Shown in pieces: positions 7,827-16,507 of a stretch of DNA of 55,430 nucleotides. A program made the translations under genes and the position numbers. Positions within the stretch are counted from its first letter, which is position 1; the number at the start of each line of letters is the position of its first letter. The stretch is from Gammaproteobacteria bacterium (GTDB lineage: Bacteria > Pseudomonadota > Gammaproteobacteria > VBWC01), in contig JAHFRU010000017.1 of the NCBI GenBank assembly GCA_023266115.1, forward strand, positions 1-55,430. The letters run 5' to 3'. The notes beneath the pieces were generated by a model. The model was not told where the DNA came from. It saw nothing but the letters and a program-made list of their open reading frames with translations, and searched no databases.

Positions 7827-8774
7827 CGCGTATGAGCGGTCGGTGACATAGGTAACAAAATCGTCCGGAGACATGGGTTCCACCTTATGGCGCTTTAGTC
7901 TGCCATATTCATCTTCAATCCGCATGTGTCGCTCATGCAGTCGGCCAAGCTTTAAGGGGCCGAAGTAGACGTTCCAAACCCCATCATCAATCTCTTCGAG
8001 CCCTACGTATTCCCCGGCGCACACGATCGAGACATTCACCCAGTCAGAGTTCCAGCGAATACCGCCGTTGGCGCTGACATAGCGCACTTCGAAGCGATCC
8101 GGGTATTCCAGTGCTGGAAGCCTGTTCGGCATCTCGCGGGTGGACGGGACATAGATCGAACCGGGTGTCTCCTGATCAAGCGCTTCATGCGGCCGCTCCT
8201 CGTTGAACTCGACCCGGAATCGGTTGAACTTCCTCTGCTGGCTGCCGGTAAACGTCGGCTGTTGTAACGCCGTTGTCAGGCTGTCCTGTGCCTCTGGCGC
8301 CCACCTCGCATCGTAGGGCTCGCCCGACAACCGGTTTTCCAGTGCCCGTTGCATCTTGTCAATATCGGCGCGATCGATAACTGCCAGTGCGTCGGCGCTT
8401 GCTTTTGTTTCGCCTGATTCCTGTGTAGCGACTTGCGGCTCGCCTGCCGGTTGATGGGGCGTCGACAGGGGCTCGTCGGGGGCAGGCGCTGACGTGTCAG
8501 CGCCTGCCCGATCGGACCGATCCAGTTTCAGACCACGTATTTCAAGATCCCGCAGCCGGTTACCGGTATCGGCTTCAAGGCGCGCAATTTCCGCGGTCAG
8601 TTGTACCAGTGCCGCTGCGATTTGCGCCGCATCGGACGCGGGGTCGAAGCGGTTGAATAATGCCTGTTGCGCGCCCTGGTCTGGCCGCGGCGTCGTGGTA
8701 TCGCCGGCATTGACGAAGATCAGCGTGCCTATGAGTGCTCCGGTAATTACAATAGCGCTTGCGTACCGGGCCAT
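7338..8774 (-). pseudogene. Membrane-anchored coiled-coil protein fused in frame to an IS481 transposase remnant
   Basis: The frame is open for 478 codons but is a chimera. Residues 1-178 are host-like: an N-terminal membrane anchor (ASAIVITGALIGTLIFV), a short helix, a Pro/Glu-rich linker and ENRLSGEPYDARWAPEAQDS. Residues 180-315 match the C-terminal part of IS481-type transposases. Residues 317-478 are simply the antisense of the second receiver domain of the neighbouring regulator gene and carry no protein character. The start at 8774 has AGGAGA about 7 bp upstream, so the 5' end is real. The host gene has lost its 3' half; its function is unknown. Automated annotation would probably call the whole frame a transposase. 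Confidence 0.72.
7830..8237 (-). mobile_element. IS481-family transposase C-terminal remnant
   Basis: The translated segment includes FNEERPHEALDQETP, NGGIRWNSDWVNVS, EEIDDGVWNVYFGPLKLGR and VEPMSPDDFVTYVTD. This is the order of motifs at the C-terminus of IS481-type integrase-core transposases, including the last catalytic-region helix (NEERPHEAL). The first two DDE residues and the N-terminal helix-turn-helix are gone, and no terminal inverted repeats were recognised. The element is a fossil of roughly 400 bp. It sits directly beyond the stop codon of the tandem-receiver gene and has replaced the 3' half of a membrane-protein gene. Confidence 0.8.
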
Positions 8775-8879
8775 GACGTCTCTCCTGTTGCTGGCGCTAT
8801 GGGCCGGGAGTCACGCCGCCCACGCTGCTGTCCGTTAGTTTTCGTCAAGGCGGTAGGCGATGACGCGGGATTTGTTGGC

Positions 8880-9317
8880 TCAGGCAGTGGATGCTGAGGG
8901 CGGCACAGCGCACCAGAAGTAATAATGCGCGCCGTCGTAGTCTGACATCGCTGCGTAGCTGAAGGTCTTGTAGCCGGTGCCGGTTGCCGACCGGTGCTGA
9001 ATGAAACCGGCCGTACCATAGGTGCTTTGTGCATGCAGATCGCACCAGAAAGACGATGTCGTCGCCTTGTATGCGCGGACATAGGCGTTGCTGATACCGC
9101 CACTGACGGCGTCACGAACCACGGGGCATTCAACCGTCAACGAACCCGTGGTGGAATCGTTGGCGATTTCGCCGCCGCCGTAGGTGCCGACCCCCGGGGA
9201 TTTCTGGCACATCGTGCCGGGGTAGACCTTGCCGTCCTCGGCAACGGCCGTCTGGGTGGCCAGTCCGCCGGCGGCTGTGGCCATCGCCAGGAGAATTCTC
9301 ATGTGGCGTTTTTTCAT
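8880..9317 (-). CDS. Small secreted Cys-containing protein of unknown function
   Basis: A 145-residue protein with a clear signal peptide: KKRH, then the hydrophobic ILLAMATAAGGLATQ, with cleavage probably after AVA at about residue 26. The mature part is rich in Ser, Thr, Gly and Tyr. It has four cysteines in MCQKSP, VECPV, FWCDL and FWCAV, which could form two disulfides. A ribosome site AAGGAG precedes ATG 9317. No named family was recognised; it resembles secreted beta-rich hypothetical proteins found widely in gammaproteobacteria. It is on the same strand as, and 105 bp upstream of, the broken membrane-protein gene. Confidence 0.72.
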   Translation of the reverse strand: MKKRHMRILLAMATAAGGLATQTAVAEDGKVYPGTMCQKSPGVGTYGGGEIANDSTTGSLTVECPVVRDAVSGGISNAYVRAYKATTSSFWCDLHAQSTYGTAGFIQHRSATGTGYKTFSYAAMSDYDGAHYYFWCAVPPSASTA

Positions 9318-9786
9318 CGCGGTCTCCTTTTCATTTTGGAGAACACCCGATGAATCATCGCGGGTTTGCCGCGCCAGCGAAATGCGGGAAGTCTCCCCCG
9401 GGTCGTGACAAATTACCCGGCGGGCCGTGGCCAGCGCCTCGGGAAAAACCGTCGGAAAGACTTACAGGTGGTGGGACGCATGCCGAAGTTCGGGATGCTC
9501 CGGTCGCGGCGGACGCGGTAAAACTTATTCAGGACAGGCGATTGCCGGTATAATCGATGGCGCGCGACGGTTTGGCATGAAATCTGCTGTTTATCCGCAT
9601 CAATCAGCATTCGGTCGAACATTGGCTGTGCCAGGTATGGCGCGATAACTGTTAGTGCCAGGGTATCCCGTTGTGCGCCGTCATCTTATATTGAAGCGTC
9701 AGGCGGATACGGCGCGACTCGCGCGGTATACGGAGCACGGTCGTGGCGGGATCGCTAACGCAGGGGAATGGGTGAAGGATCAGAGA
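9318..9786. other. Divergent intergenic region
   Basis: This 469-bp region lies between the minus-strand secreted protein and the plus-strand Calx-beta gene. It must hold both promoters. The frame of the downstream gene is open back to 9655, but the good ribosome site (GAAGGA at 9774-9779) argues for the later start. No repeats or RNA genes were seen. Confidence 0.45.
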
Positions 9787-12786
9787 ATGTCAGGTGCTTG
9801 GATGTTGACTGTCGGTCGCCGGATCCGCGCGCGTAATCGTTGGTTGCGCAGGTGCCAGCTTGCCGTGCTTGCCGTAAGTTGCCTGGGCAGTGCTTTCGCT
9901 GCATCGGCGGCCAGCTTCAGCCAGACGGTCTGGAGCGGCGGCGCGTCGACCGCTGCTGCCACTCACGGCGCGAATCAAACCGGCTGGACACAGTTCCGCG
10001 ACAAGAACAGCGATCTGCTGGTTATCAATAACGGTGGTGATCTCGGTATCGCCGGCATGTCGGTATTCGTGGAACATACGACCAGCACCGATTTCGCCGT
10101 CGCGCCCGGCATGGTGTTCCATACCAGCGACGCGGACTTCAATGCGGGCACGTTGAATAATGTGGAAGTCAGCGGCGGCAGTGTCCGGCTGGCCCCGGGC
10201 CAAACCACCGGGATTTACACATCGGCGGTGATCGATACCGGCGCGCATCTTGGTTATAAACGCCTTTTTTTTACGATCTCGCGGCCCGCGGGCACGAGAA
10301 TCACCCGGCAAGGTGAAGTCGATTCCTTCATGATGCTGGGCATACGCACATCGGCCGACGGTGTTGCGTGGAGTCCGTGGGTGGGTTATGCGAATTCGTT
10401 CTTCCTGTTGACCGAGGGCAACAAGCGCTATTTCCAGTATAAAGCCCAGCTCGATACCGTGGATCCGGCCGTCACACCATTATTGCAGGACGTGACGATC
10501 ACATTCCTGAACTATCCAGCGGCGACCGATATCGATGTGATTTGCACGACCGGGACGCCATGTGACGGCCATGTGCAACTGGCGGCGAGTTCTAACAGCG
10601 GTATATACGAGTCATCGATCATCGACCTTGTCCGGCCGCGCCAGTTACTCACCATCGATTTTGATCGCGTCGTACCGGGCGGGGCGAGCGCGAACCTGCT
10701 GGTGCGTGCCGGCAGTGCCGTCAATCCGCAGTTTGAGGCGGGCAAGTGGACCGACTGGTTACCGGTAGCGGCGAGTGGCAGCAGTATCGCGTCACTCGGT
10801 ACCTACCAGTATGTGCAGTACAAGGTCGAATTGGCGCGCAATAGCGGTGCGACCCCGACGCTGGATCGTGTGCGGGTCAACTACGTAGGTGATCCGGTCG
10901 CGGGCGCACAGGTGTCGTTGATCTCGTCAAGTTTCGATACCGGGTTTTCAGATGCGTATATCGGCGCGATCGAGTGGGTGGAGTCATTGGCGCAGAATAC
11001 AGAAGTCAGACTGCAGATCGCCACGGCGGCCGATCAGGCGACGCTGGAAAACCCGGCCGTGGTGTTTGTCGGGCCGGACGGTACCGGAGCCACCTGGTGG
11101 AATTCATCGAACAGCCCGTCCAATGGCGGCTGTTTCAAGCCGGGCAATGCGACGGTCGCGGCCTGCAGTGTCATGCCCGCCAATCTGCGGGACGGCGTGA
11201 ACGATCGCTGGTTCGCGTACAAGGTGACGCTGGTGGCCAACAACAACGCTAACCCTGTCGCGCCGACGGTGTCGAGTGTCGTCGTGCAATATGACAACGG
11301 TGTGCCCGCCGGCGTCGTTGTTTCACCGACGTCCGGGCTGGTAACGTCCGAGAGTGGCGGTACCGCTGTATTCGGTATCGTGCTCAATGCCGCGCCGGTA
11401 ACTCCGGTAACGGTCAGCTTGGCAGCGAACAAGCCGCACGAGGTCAGGTTGTCGACAAGTTCCGTGACCTTCACCGGCGCGAACTGGACCACCGTACAAT
11501 TCGTCACCGTGACCGGCAAGGATGACGATGACCTGGACGGCGATCAGACCGTGACCATCAATACCGCGATAGCCGGTGGCAGCGATGCCGCGTTTATCGG
11601 GTTGGATGTCGCCGATGTCGTGGTCATCAATACCGATAACGATACTCTGACGGCAACCATCGTAGCGACCGACGTGAATGCGTCCGAGACCGGACAAGAT
11701 TCCGCGACGTTTACCATATCGCTGAACAGTGTCGCCGCGTCGCCGGTCCAGGTCGGATATGTGCTGAGTGGCTCGGCCGTCGCGGGCACCGACTACATCG
11801 CAACGCCGGCGTCTCCGGTGACGATATCCACTGGCGCAGCCAGTGCGACCATTACCGTCACGCCGATCGACGATCTCGCTATCGAGGGCGCCGAGTCCGT
11901 TATTGCGCTGCTGACGGTTGGCAACGGCTACGTCATCGGTGCCCCGAACAGTGCGACGATTACGCTTTTTGACGATGAAGAAACCCCGCTGGCGACGGTT
12001 ACGGTGACCGCCGGCAGCACCGATGTGCGCGAATCCGACCTGCAGCCGGGGTTGTTCACCATCAGTCGCAGCGGAGTCCTTGGCGCGCCGCTCGCGGTCT
12101 TCTATACGGTTTCTGGAACGGCGACGCCCGGCGCGGACTATATCGCCATGTCGGGCGTCGCCGTGATACCGGGCAGCATGTCCAATGTAGTGCTGTCGGT
12201 GATGCCGCTGGACGATACGCTGGCCGATCCGGCCGAGACCGTCGTGTTGACGCTAGGCGAGGACGCGAACTATCTGGTCGGTACCCCGGCCAGCGCGACG
12301 GTTACCGTCACCGACAACGATGATTCCTCCATCCCGGTCGTCACCATCACGGCGACGGCGTCCACCGCCAGCGAATCCGGGCCGCAACTGGGCGCGTTCA
12401 CCATCAGCCGCACTGGCAGTACCGACGCGTCGCTTGCCGTATTCTTCTCCGTCGGCGGTTCGGCGACATCGATTACCGATTACCAGGCCCTGGGTGGCAG
12501 CGTGATTATTCCGGCAGGCAGCGGTTCGGTTGTGTTGAGTCTGGTGCCGCTGGCCGACACTAACGCCGAGAGCGACGAAACCGTGATGCTGACCCTGGTC
12601 GCTGGTCCCGGTTACGCGATTGGCGCGACAGCCAGCGCGACGGTCACCATTGCTGACACCGGGACAGCTTCCGCCGCCGGTGGCGGCGGTGCCGTTGGCC
12701 CCGCGGATGTGTTTCTGCTCTGGCTATGTGGTGCATTGGCCAGTCGCCGCCGATTCAATCGCCGTCGCAATCCGTGCCGGGATTGA
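9787..12786 (+). CDS. Large secreted Calx-beta surface protein with C-terminal sorting signal
   Basis: A 999-residue secreted protein. Basic residues (RRIRARNRWLRR) precede a hydrophobic signal segment (LAVLAVSCLGSAFAASA). Residues about 40-500 are beta-rich and unassigned. About 508-620 form a beta-sandwich with a Calx-beta-like end (VTGKDDDDLDGDQ). Three Calx-beta repeats follow from about 623, 735 and 851, each with a GTDY/GADY/ITDY turn and a (D)DDxxAExxE acidic loop that binds Ca2+ in known members. The C-terminus has GGGG, a hydrophobic helix and a basic RRRFNRRR tail, the layout of GlyGly-CTERM-like sorting signals. The protein is probably surface-anchored and adhesive. The start at 9787 is set by GAAGGA 7 bp upstream. 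Confidence 0.87.
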   Translation: MSGAWMLTVGRRIRARNRWLRRCQLAVLAVSCLGSAFAASAASFSQTVWSGGASTAAATHGANQTGWTQFRDKNSDLLVINNGGDLGIAGMSVFVEHTTSTDFAVAPGMVFHTSDADFNAGTLNNVEVSGGSVRLAPGQTTGIYTSAVIDTGAHLGYKRLFFTISRPAGTRITRQGEVDSFMMLGIRTSADGVAWSPWVGYANSFFLLTEGNKRYFQYKAQLDTVDPAVTPLLQDVTITFLNYPAATDIDVICTTGTPCDGHVQLAASSNSGIYESSIIDLVRPRQLLTIDFDRVVPGGASANLLVRAGSAVNPQFEAGKWTDWLPVAASGSSIASLGTYQYVQYKVELARNSGATPTLDRVRVNYVGDPVAGAQVSLISSSFDTGFSDAYIGAIEWVESLAQNTEVRLQIATAADQATLENPAVVFVGPDGTGATWWNSSNSPSNGGCFKPGNATVAACSVMPANLRDGVNDRWFAYKVTLVANNNANPVAPTVSSVVVQYDNGVPAGVVVSPTSGLVTSESGGTAVFGIVLNAAPVTPVTVSLAANKPHEVRLSTSSVTFTGANWTTVQFVTVTGKDDDDLDGDQTVTINTAIAGGSDAAFIGLDVADVVVINTDNDTLTATIVATDVNASETGQDSATFTISLNSVAASPVQVGYVLSGSAVAGTDYIATPASPVTISTGAASATITVTPIDDLAIEGAESVIALLTVGNGYVIGAPNSATITLFDDEETPLATVTVTAGSTDVRESDLQPGLFTISRSGVLGAPLAVFYTVSGTATPGADYIAMSGVAVIPGSMSNVVLSVMPLDDTLADPAETVVLTLGEDANYLVGTPASATVTVTDNDDSSIPVVTITATASTASESGPQLGAFTISRTGSTDASLAVFFSVGGSATSITDYQALGGSVIIPAGSGSVVLSLVPLADTNAESDETVMLTLVAGPGYAIGATASATVTIADTGTASAAGGGGAVGPADVFLLWLCGALASRRRFNRRRNPCRD

Positions 12787-12985
12787 AGCGCAGCGTTGGC
12801 GCGCCGGCACTGGAGTCCTGCCTCATATTAAAGCACCCGCCACGGGTCCTTGCCTGGGTCGGAGCGGTAAAGAACCCCCGAACACGGTCGACACAGTAAA
12901 CCGCAATCATCCGTAAGATATCGCCGCACGAACCCGCCATACAGCGCCGTGCGGAATAATTCCTGTGCCGGACTGCGAGTTACAT

Positions 12986-13879
12986 ATGTCACCAATGGAT
13001 ACGTCACGCTACTCGGTGCTTGTGGTCGACGATGACGAGCAAAACCGTGACCTGTTGACGCGCAGCCTGGAAAAGGCTGGCTACCTGGTCGGCACGGCGA
13101 ACGATGGCCAGCAGGTGCTTGATCGTCTCGGCGTTGAGCATTTCGATCTGGTTTTGCTCGACTTCATGATGCCGCGCCTGGATGGGTTACAGGTCATCGA
13201 GGCGATGATGCGGTCGGACAGAACCCGCGAGATTCCGGTAATCGTTGTCACCGCCGTCGGTGATCGGGCGCTGCTGGCGAAATGCGTTCAGGCAGGTGCC
13301 TGCGATTACGTAACAAAACCGCTCGAGATGGCAATCCTGAAATCCCGTATCAGCCAGGTGCTGGAGAGTCGCCGCTACATGGCGCGCGACAGCCTGCGGG
13401 AACACCGCAATCAGCCGGTGACGGGAAAAATCCTGATCGTCGAGGATAACGAGTTTAATCGGGATATTCTCACGCGGCGCGTACAGAAATGGGGTTGCGA
13501 CGTCGACGGGGCCCTTGATGGCGAGGAGGCGGTGCGTCTATTGTCCGCGGGTGCATCGGTCTACGATCTCGTCATGCTTGATATCAGCATGCCCGGGAAA
13601 GACGGCTTTGATGTGCTGCAGTTTATTCGCTCACGGGAAGACTTGAGCCGAATTCCGGTAATCATGGTGTCGGCGATCGCCGATGCGAAAACAGTGTTGG
13701 GAGCGTTGAAGAAGGGCGCAATAGATTTTGTCACGAAACCCTTTAATGCGGTCGAGCTGGGAGTGCGCGTGCAGAATGCATTGCGCTTGAAAAAGATGCG
13801 TGATCGTATCGGCGTTCAGGAAAGCCGTCTGACGCCGGATTCCCCGCTGGAAGCGTTGATAGCGCGCCGCAAGCCGTAA
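12986..13879 (+). CDS. Tandem-receiver (REC-REC) response regulator, paralogue of 6972-7826
   Basis: A protein of about 297 residues with two receiver domains and no output domain. REC1 has VVDDDEQNRD, phospho-acceptor Asp in LVLLDFMMP and Lys in VTKP. REC2 has IVEDNEFNRD, Asp in LVMLDISMP and Lys in VTKPFNAVEL. It closely resembles the product of 6972-7826 along its whole length, including the linker after REC1 (LESRRYMAR versus LEYRRYARP), so the pair arose by duplication. The start is uncertain: ATG 12986, ATG 12995 and GTG 12965 are all in frame and none has a strong ribosome site. It may be a phosphate relay or sink for a hybrid or orphan kinase. Confidence 0.88.
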   Translation: MSPMDTSRYSVLVVDDDEQNRDLLTRSLEKAGYLVGTANDGQQVLDRLGVEHFDLVLLDFMMPRLDGLQVIEAMMRSDRTREIPVIVVTAVGDRALLAKCVQAGACDYVTKPLEMAILKSRISQVLESRRYMARDSLREHRNQPVTGKILIVEDNEFNRDILTRRVQKWGCDVDGALDGEEAVRLLSAGASVYDLVMLDISMPGKDGFDVLQFIRSREDLSRIPVIMVSAIADAKTVLGALKKGAIDFVTKPFNAVELGVRVQNALRLKKMRDRIGVQESRLTPDSPLEALIARRKP

Positions 13880-13984
13880 CGCGCGTTCGCATTGCGCGTT
13901 TTCCACGGAAACTGATATAACAGCCGTGGCGCCGGGCGGATGCCTCGTCGCGGTGGTGGCCTGTTTCCGGACGACTATCCGTAC

Positions 13985-14875
13985 ATGGCAAAAATTCAAT
14001 TGATGGCGCTGCGCCACTCGGCATTCTACAGTCCGTACCTGATGACGATCGCGGGCGGGTATCTGCAAGACGAGGGTCTCGAACCGCAATACGCGGCCGC
14101 GTCGCGTGACCGCTCTGTCGCGGAAGGGTTCGCCTCCGGTATCTGCCACGTGGCGCAGTCGGCAGTGGCAACGTCGTTTGCCGGACTCGACGACGGGGCG
14201 ACACCGGACATCGTTCATTTTGCACAGATCAATAGCCGCGACGGGTTTTTCATCGTCGCGCGCCGGCCGGACCCGGAATTTTCGTGGAGCAGGCTCGCCA
14301 GTGCGGACGTCCTGGTGGATCATTTCTTTCAGCCGCTGGCGATGCTCAGGTACGGGCTGCATCGTCAGGGCATTGATTATGAATCGCTCCGCGCAATCGA
14401 TGCCGGCGGCGTCGATGAAATGGTACAGGCGTTCCGCGCCGGCATCGGCGGGTACGTTCATTTGCAAGGGCCGGCGGCGCAACAGCTGGAACATGATGGT
14501 GTCGGCCACGTGGTGGCTGCGGTCGGCGATGCGGTTGGCGAGGTTGCCTTCAGCAGCCTCTGCGCCCGGCGCGCGTGGTTGAGCACGGACATGGCGGGTG
14601 CGTTCATGCGCGCCTACCGTCGTGCCCTGGCCTGCGTGTTGACCGTGTCGCCCGCGGATATCGCCGTGCAACTGCAGCGGGCAGGATTCTTTGTCGACGT
14701 CGATCGGCTGGTGTTAACGGAGACGATCCGTGCCTACCGGAATCTGGGTTGCTGGCGGGCGGACCCCGAGATTTCCCGCGGCGCCTACGATAATTTGCTG
14801 GACGTGTTTTCGTTCAATCGCATGATCGAAACCCGTCATCCCTATCATAGTGCGATCGTCGCGCCGCCAGCCTGA
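13985..14875 (+). CDS. NMT1/THI5-like substrate-binding-domain protein lacking a signal peptide
   Basis: A 296-residue protein with the type-2 periplasmic-binding fold of NMT1/THI5-like and ABC nitrate/sulfonate-binding proteins. The opening KIQLMALRHSAFYSPYLMTIAGGYLQDEGL (split: residues 3-17, then the GGYLQDEGLEP helix) is the classical start of the fold. It continues with AASRDRSVAEGFASG and a hinge region QINSRDGFFIVARRP. No N-terminal hydrophobic segment precedes the fold, so it may be cytoplasmic or lipid-independent. No ABC permease or ATPase genes lie nearby. The start ATG 13985 is where the fold begins; the frame is open 15 codons upstream. Confidence 0.75.
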   Translation: MAKIQLMALRHSAFYSPYLMTIAGGYLQDEGLEPQYAAASRDRSVAEGFASGICHVAQSAVATSFAGLDDGATPDIVHFAQINSRDGFFIVARRPDPEFSWSRLASADVLVDHFFQPLAMLRYGLHRQGIDYESLRAIDAGGVDEMVQAFRAGIGGYVHLQGPAAQQLEHDGVGHVVAAVGDAVGEVAFSSLCARRAWLSTDMAGAFMRAYRRALACVLTVSPADIAVQLQRAGFFVDVDRLVLTETIRAYRNLGCWRADPEISRGAYDNLLDVFSFNRMIETRHPYHSAIVAPPA

Positions 14876-14918
14876 CCGGGAGGGCCGTTGCTGCGTGGCG
14901 TCCGGCGATGGTGAACGA

Positions 14919-15693
14919 TTATTCGGGATTGATGACGCAGCGGCCGGACGGACAGGATATCTGCGGCGTGAAATCCGGATACGATTTCCGGTTCCTGGAG
15001 TGGATACGGATCAGGTGATTATCGGTGCCGCGGACCGGCGGCAGCGCATAGTCGAATGGATGATCCCAGTTTACCTGGCCGGGCCCGGAAATGGCGACCC
15101 CCTGTCCGGCGTCAAACGGAAAGAACTGCTTCAGATGCGCGAACTCCATACCGGCGCCGTGTGCCGACGGTTTGTGCCGTTCGTTATGCACCGCGGGACG
15201 CTTGCGCACGATCAGGGACAGTTCATACGTGTCCATGATCGCGGCCTTCCGGCAATCGAAACCGGCCATGATCACGTTGTAACAGAGTAGCGGGATGCTC
15301 CACGAGCTGAGGTGACCCGAAATCATCACCTCGCGCGGATGGGTCGGTACGATAATCGCCAGCACGCCGGATATCTTGTCCAGGAACAGCCCGATATTGC
15401 GCTGATGCTCGAGTACGTGAGCACCAGATCAGATCAAATCGTCTGTCCAGCGCCACCTCCATGAAGTCGCCGACATAGTCGGCGTGTTTCAGTATGTCGA
15501 CTGAATAGACCTGTTTCCCGAACAGCGCGAGGAACCGTTTGTGCTCGCCTGCGCCGGCACCGATATCCAGAACGTTGGTGAAATCATGGCGGCTGACGAC
15601 GCGCAACAGGCCGTGCAACCGCCAGTCGATGTGAAAATCGCTGGTGACATTGCCCGCGGCGTCAACTTGATCGGTTCCGGTCTCTCCGGTCAT
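14919..15693 (-). pseudogene. Frameshifted class I SAM-dependent methyltransferase
   Basis: The N-terminal half (15693 down to about 15422) encodes a Rossmann methyltransferase start with motif I VLDIGAGAGEHKRFLA, then FGKQVYSVDI and FDLIWCS. The continuing motif, HVLEHQRNIGLFLDKISG, lies in another frame and leads into LAIIVPTHPREV and on to a stop at 14919-14921. The break is near 15418-15422, where two bases appear to be missing. Joined, the product would be about 258 residues, normal for this class. It is either a recent pseudogene or a sequencing error. The substrate is unknown. Confidence 0.75.
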
Positions 15694-15894
15694 GGGTCAG
15701 GGCGGAAACAGGCGCTCCGCCGGGCGGCATAATGCGTGAATTTGCGCTACCATGCGGCGACAGTTTATGTGTCGGCTGCCCATGGTGTAAAATCAGCCGG
15801 CAAGGTTACGGTGCATCGTGTGGTTCGCATAGATGCTGCAGTTCTTCTGCGGGGCGGATAGTGATCGTTCTTCAGTGTTGTAGAGGATAAGGAC

Positions 15895-16356
15895 ATGAAA
15901 CGCGTAATGTGGGTTTTCCTCGGGGTATTCGTGCTGGCGGTTTTGGTGGGTTGCGCATCCAATCTGTCCGGTGAGTCGTACTCCCGTGACGAGGCGCGCA
16001 TGGTGCAACAGGTCAAGATAGGCGTGGTTGAATTCGTGCGGCCGGTGGTTATCGAAGGTACCAAAACACCGATAGGCGCCGGCGCCGGTGCCATCGTTGG
16101 CGGCATTGCCGGCAGTGGAGTAGGCGGCGGCAAGGGCAGCAGCATCGCCGGTGTCGTGGGCGCTGTCGTTGGCGGCTTGGCCGGTGCCGCGACCGAAGAA
16201 CAGGTAACCAAGCGTCAGGGCGTCGAAGTCACTGTGCGCTTCGAGGACGGCAAGGTACTGGCCATCGTTCAGGAGGCGACGGAAAACGAATCTTTCGCCG
16301 TCGGTGACCGCGTGCGCGTGCTGACGGTCAAGGGCAATACGCGCGTCAGTCACTAG
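15895..16356 (+). CDS. slyB: SlyB-type outer-membrane lipoprotein (glycine-zipper 2TM)
   Basis: A 153-residue lipoprotein. The signal sequence ends in the lipobox LVGC, placing the lipidated Cys near residue 20. Residues about 60-95 form two glycine-zipper helices (GAGAGAIVGGIAG and IAGVVGAVVGGLAGA) as in the SlyB/Pcp and RcsF-associated 2TM families. The C-terminal beta domain contains GVEVTVRFEDGKVLAIVQ and GDRVRVL and ends in RVSH, as in SlyB. SlyB supports outer-membrane integrity under stress in enterobacteria. A ribosome site AAGGA lies 5 bp before the start. The gene is followed by a convergent terminator region. Confidence 0.85.
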   Translation: MKRVMWVFLGVFVLAVLVGCASNLSGESYSRDEARMVQQVKIGVVEFVRPVVIEGTKTPIGAGAGAIVGGIAGSGVGGGKGSSIAGVVGAVVGGLAGAATEEQVTKRQGVEVTVRFEDGKVLAIVQEATENESFAVGDRVRVLTVKGNTRVSH

Positions 16357-16438
16357 CCGGCTGTGGAAAAGCAGCCTGCGCGCGGTGCACGGATGCGACG
16401 CCATTTTCCGGTCAAGTGCCATTTGTTGGAAAAATACT

Positions 16439-16501
16439 GCCAGGTAAAAACGACTTTTTTGCCTGGCGTGTTGAAAAACACCATGGTCAGATTTTTTCAA
16501 C
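16439..16501. terminator. Two successive A/T-flanked hairpins between convergent genes
   Basis: GCCAGG (16439-16444) pairs with CCTGGC (16462-16467), with A-runs and T-runs inside the arms. Next, GTTGAAAAA (16470-16478) pairs with TTTTTTCAAC (16492-16501). Both lie between slyB (+) and srkA (-), and the A/T content on both strands fits bidirectional intrinsic termination. Confidence 0.6.
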
Positions 16502-16507
16502 ATGCGT

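Noticed and set aside
10000-12700. Repeats within the Calx-beta gene as possible DNA repeats
   Set aside because: The repetition is at protein level (Calx-beta modules); the DNA copies are diverged and do not form a separate repeat feature.
13631-14671. 346-codon minus-strand frame across the second REC-REC and NMT1-like genes
   Set aside because: It covers two convincing plus-strand genes and has no motifs of its own.
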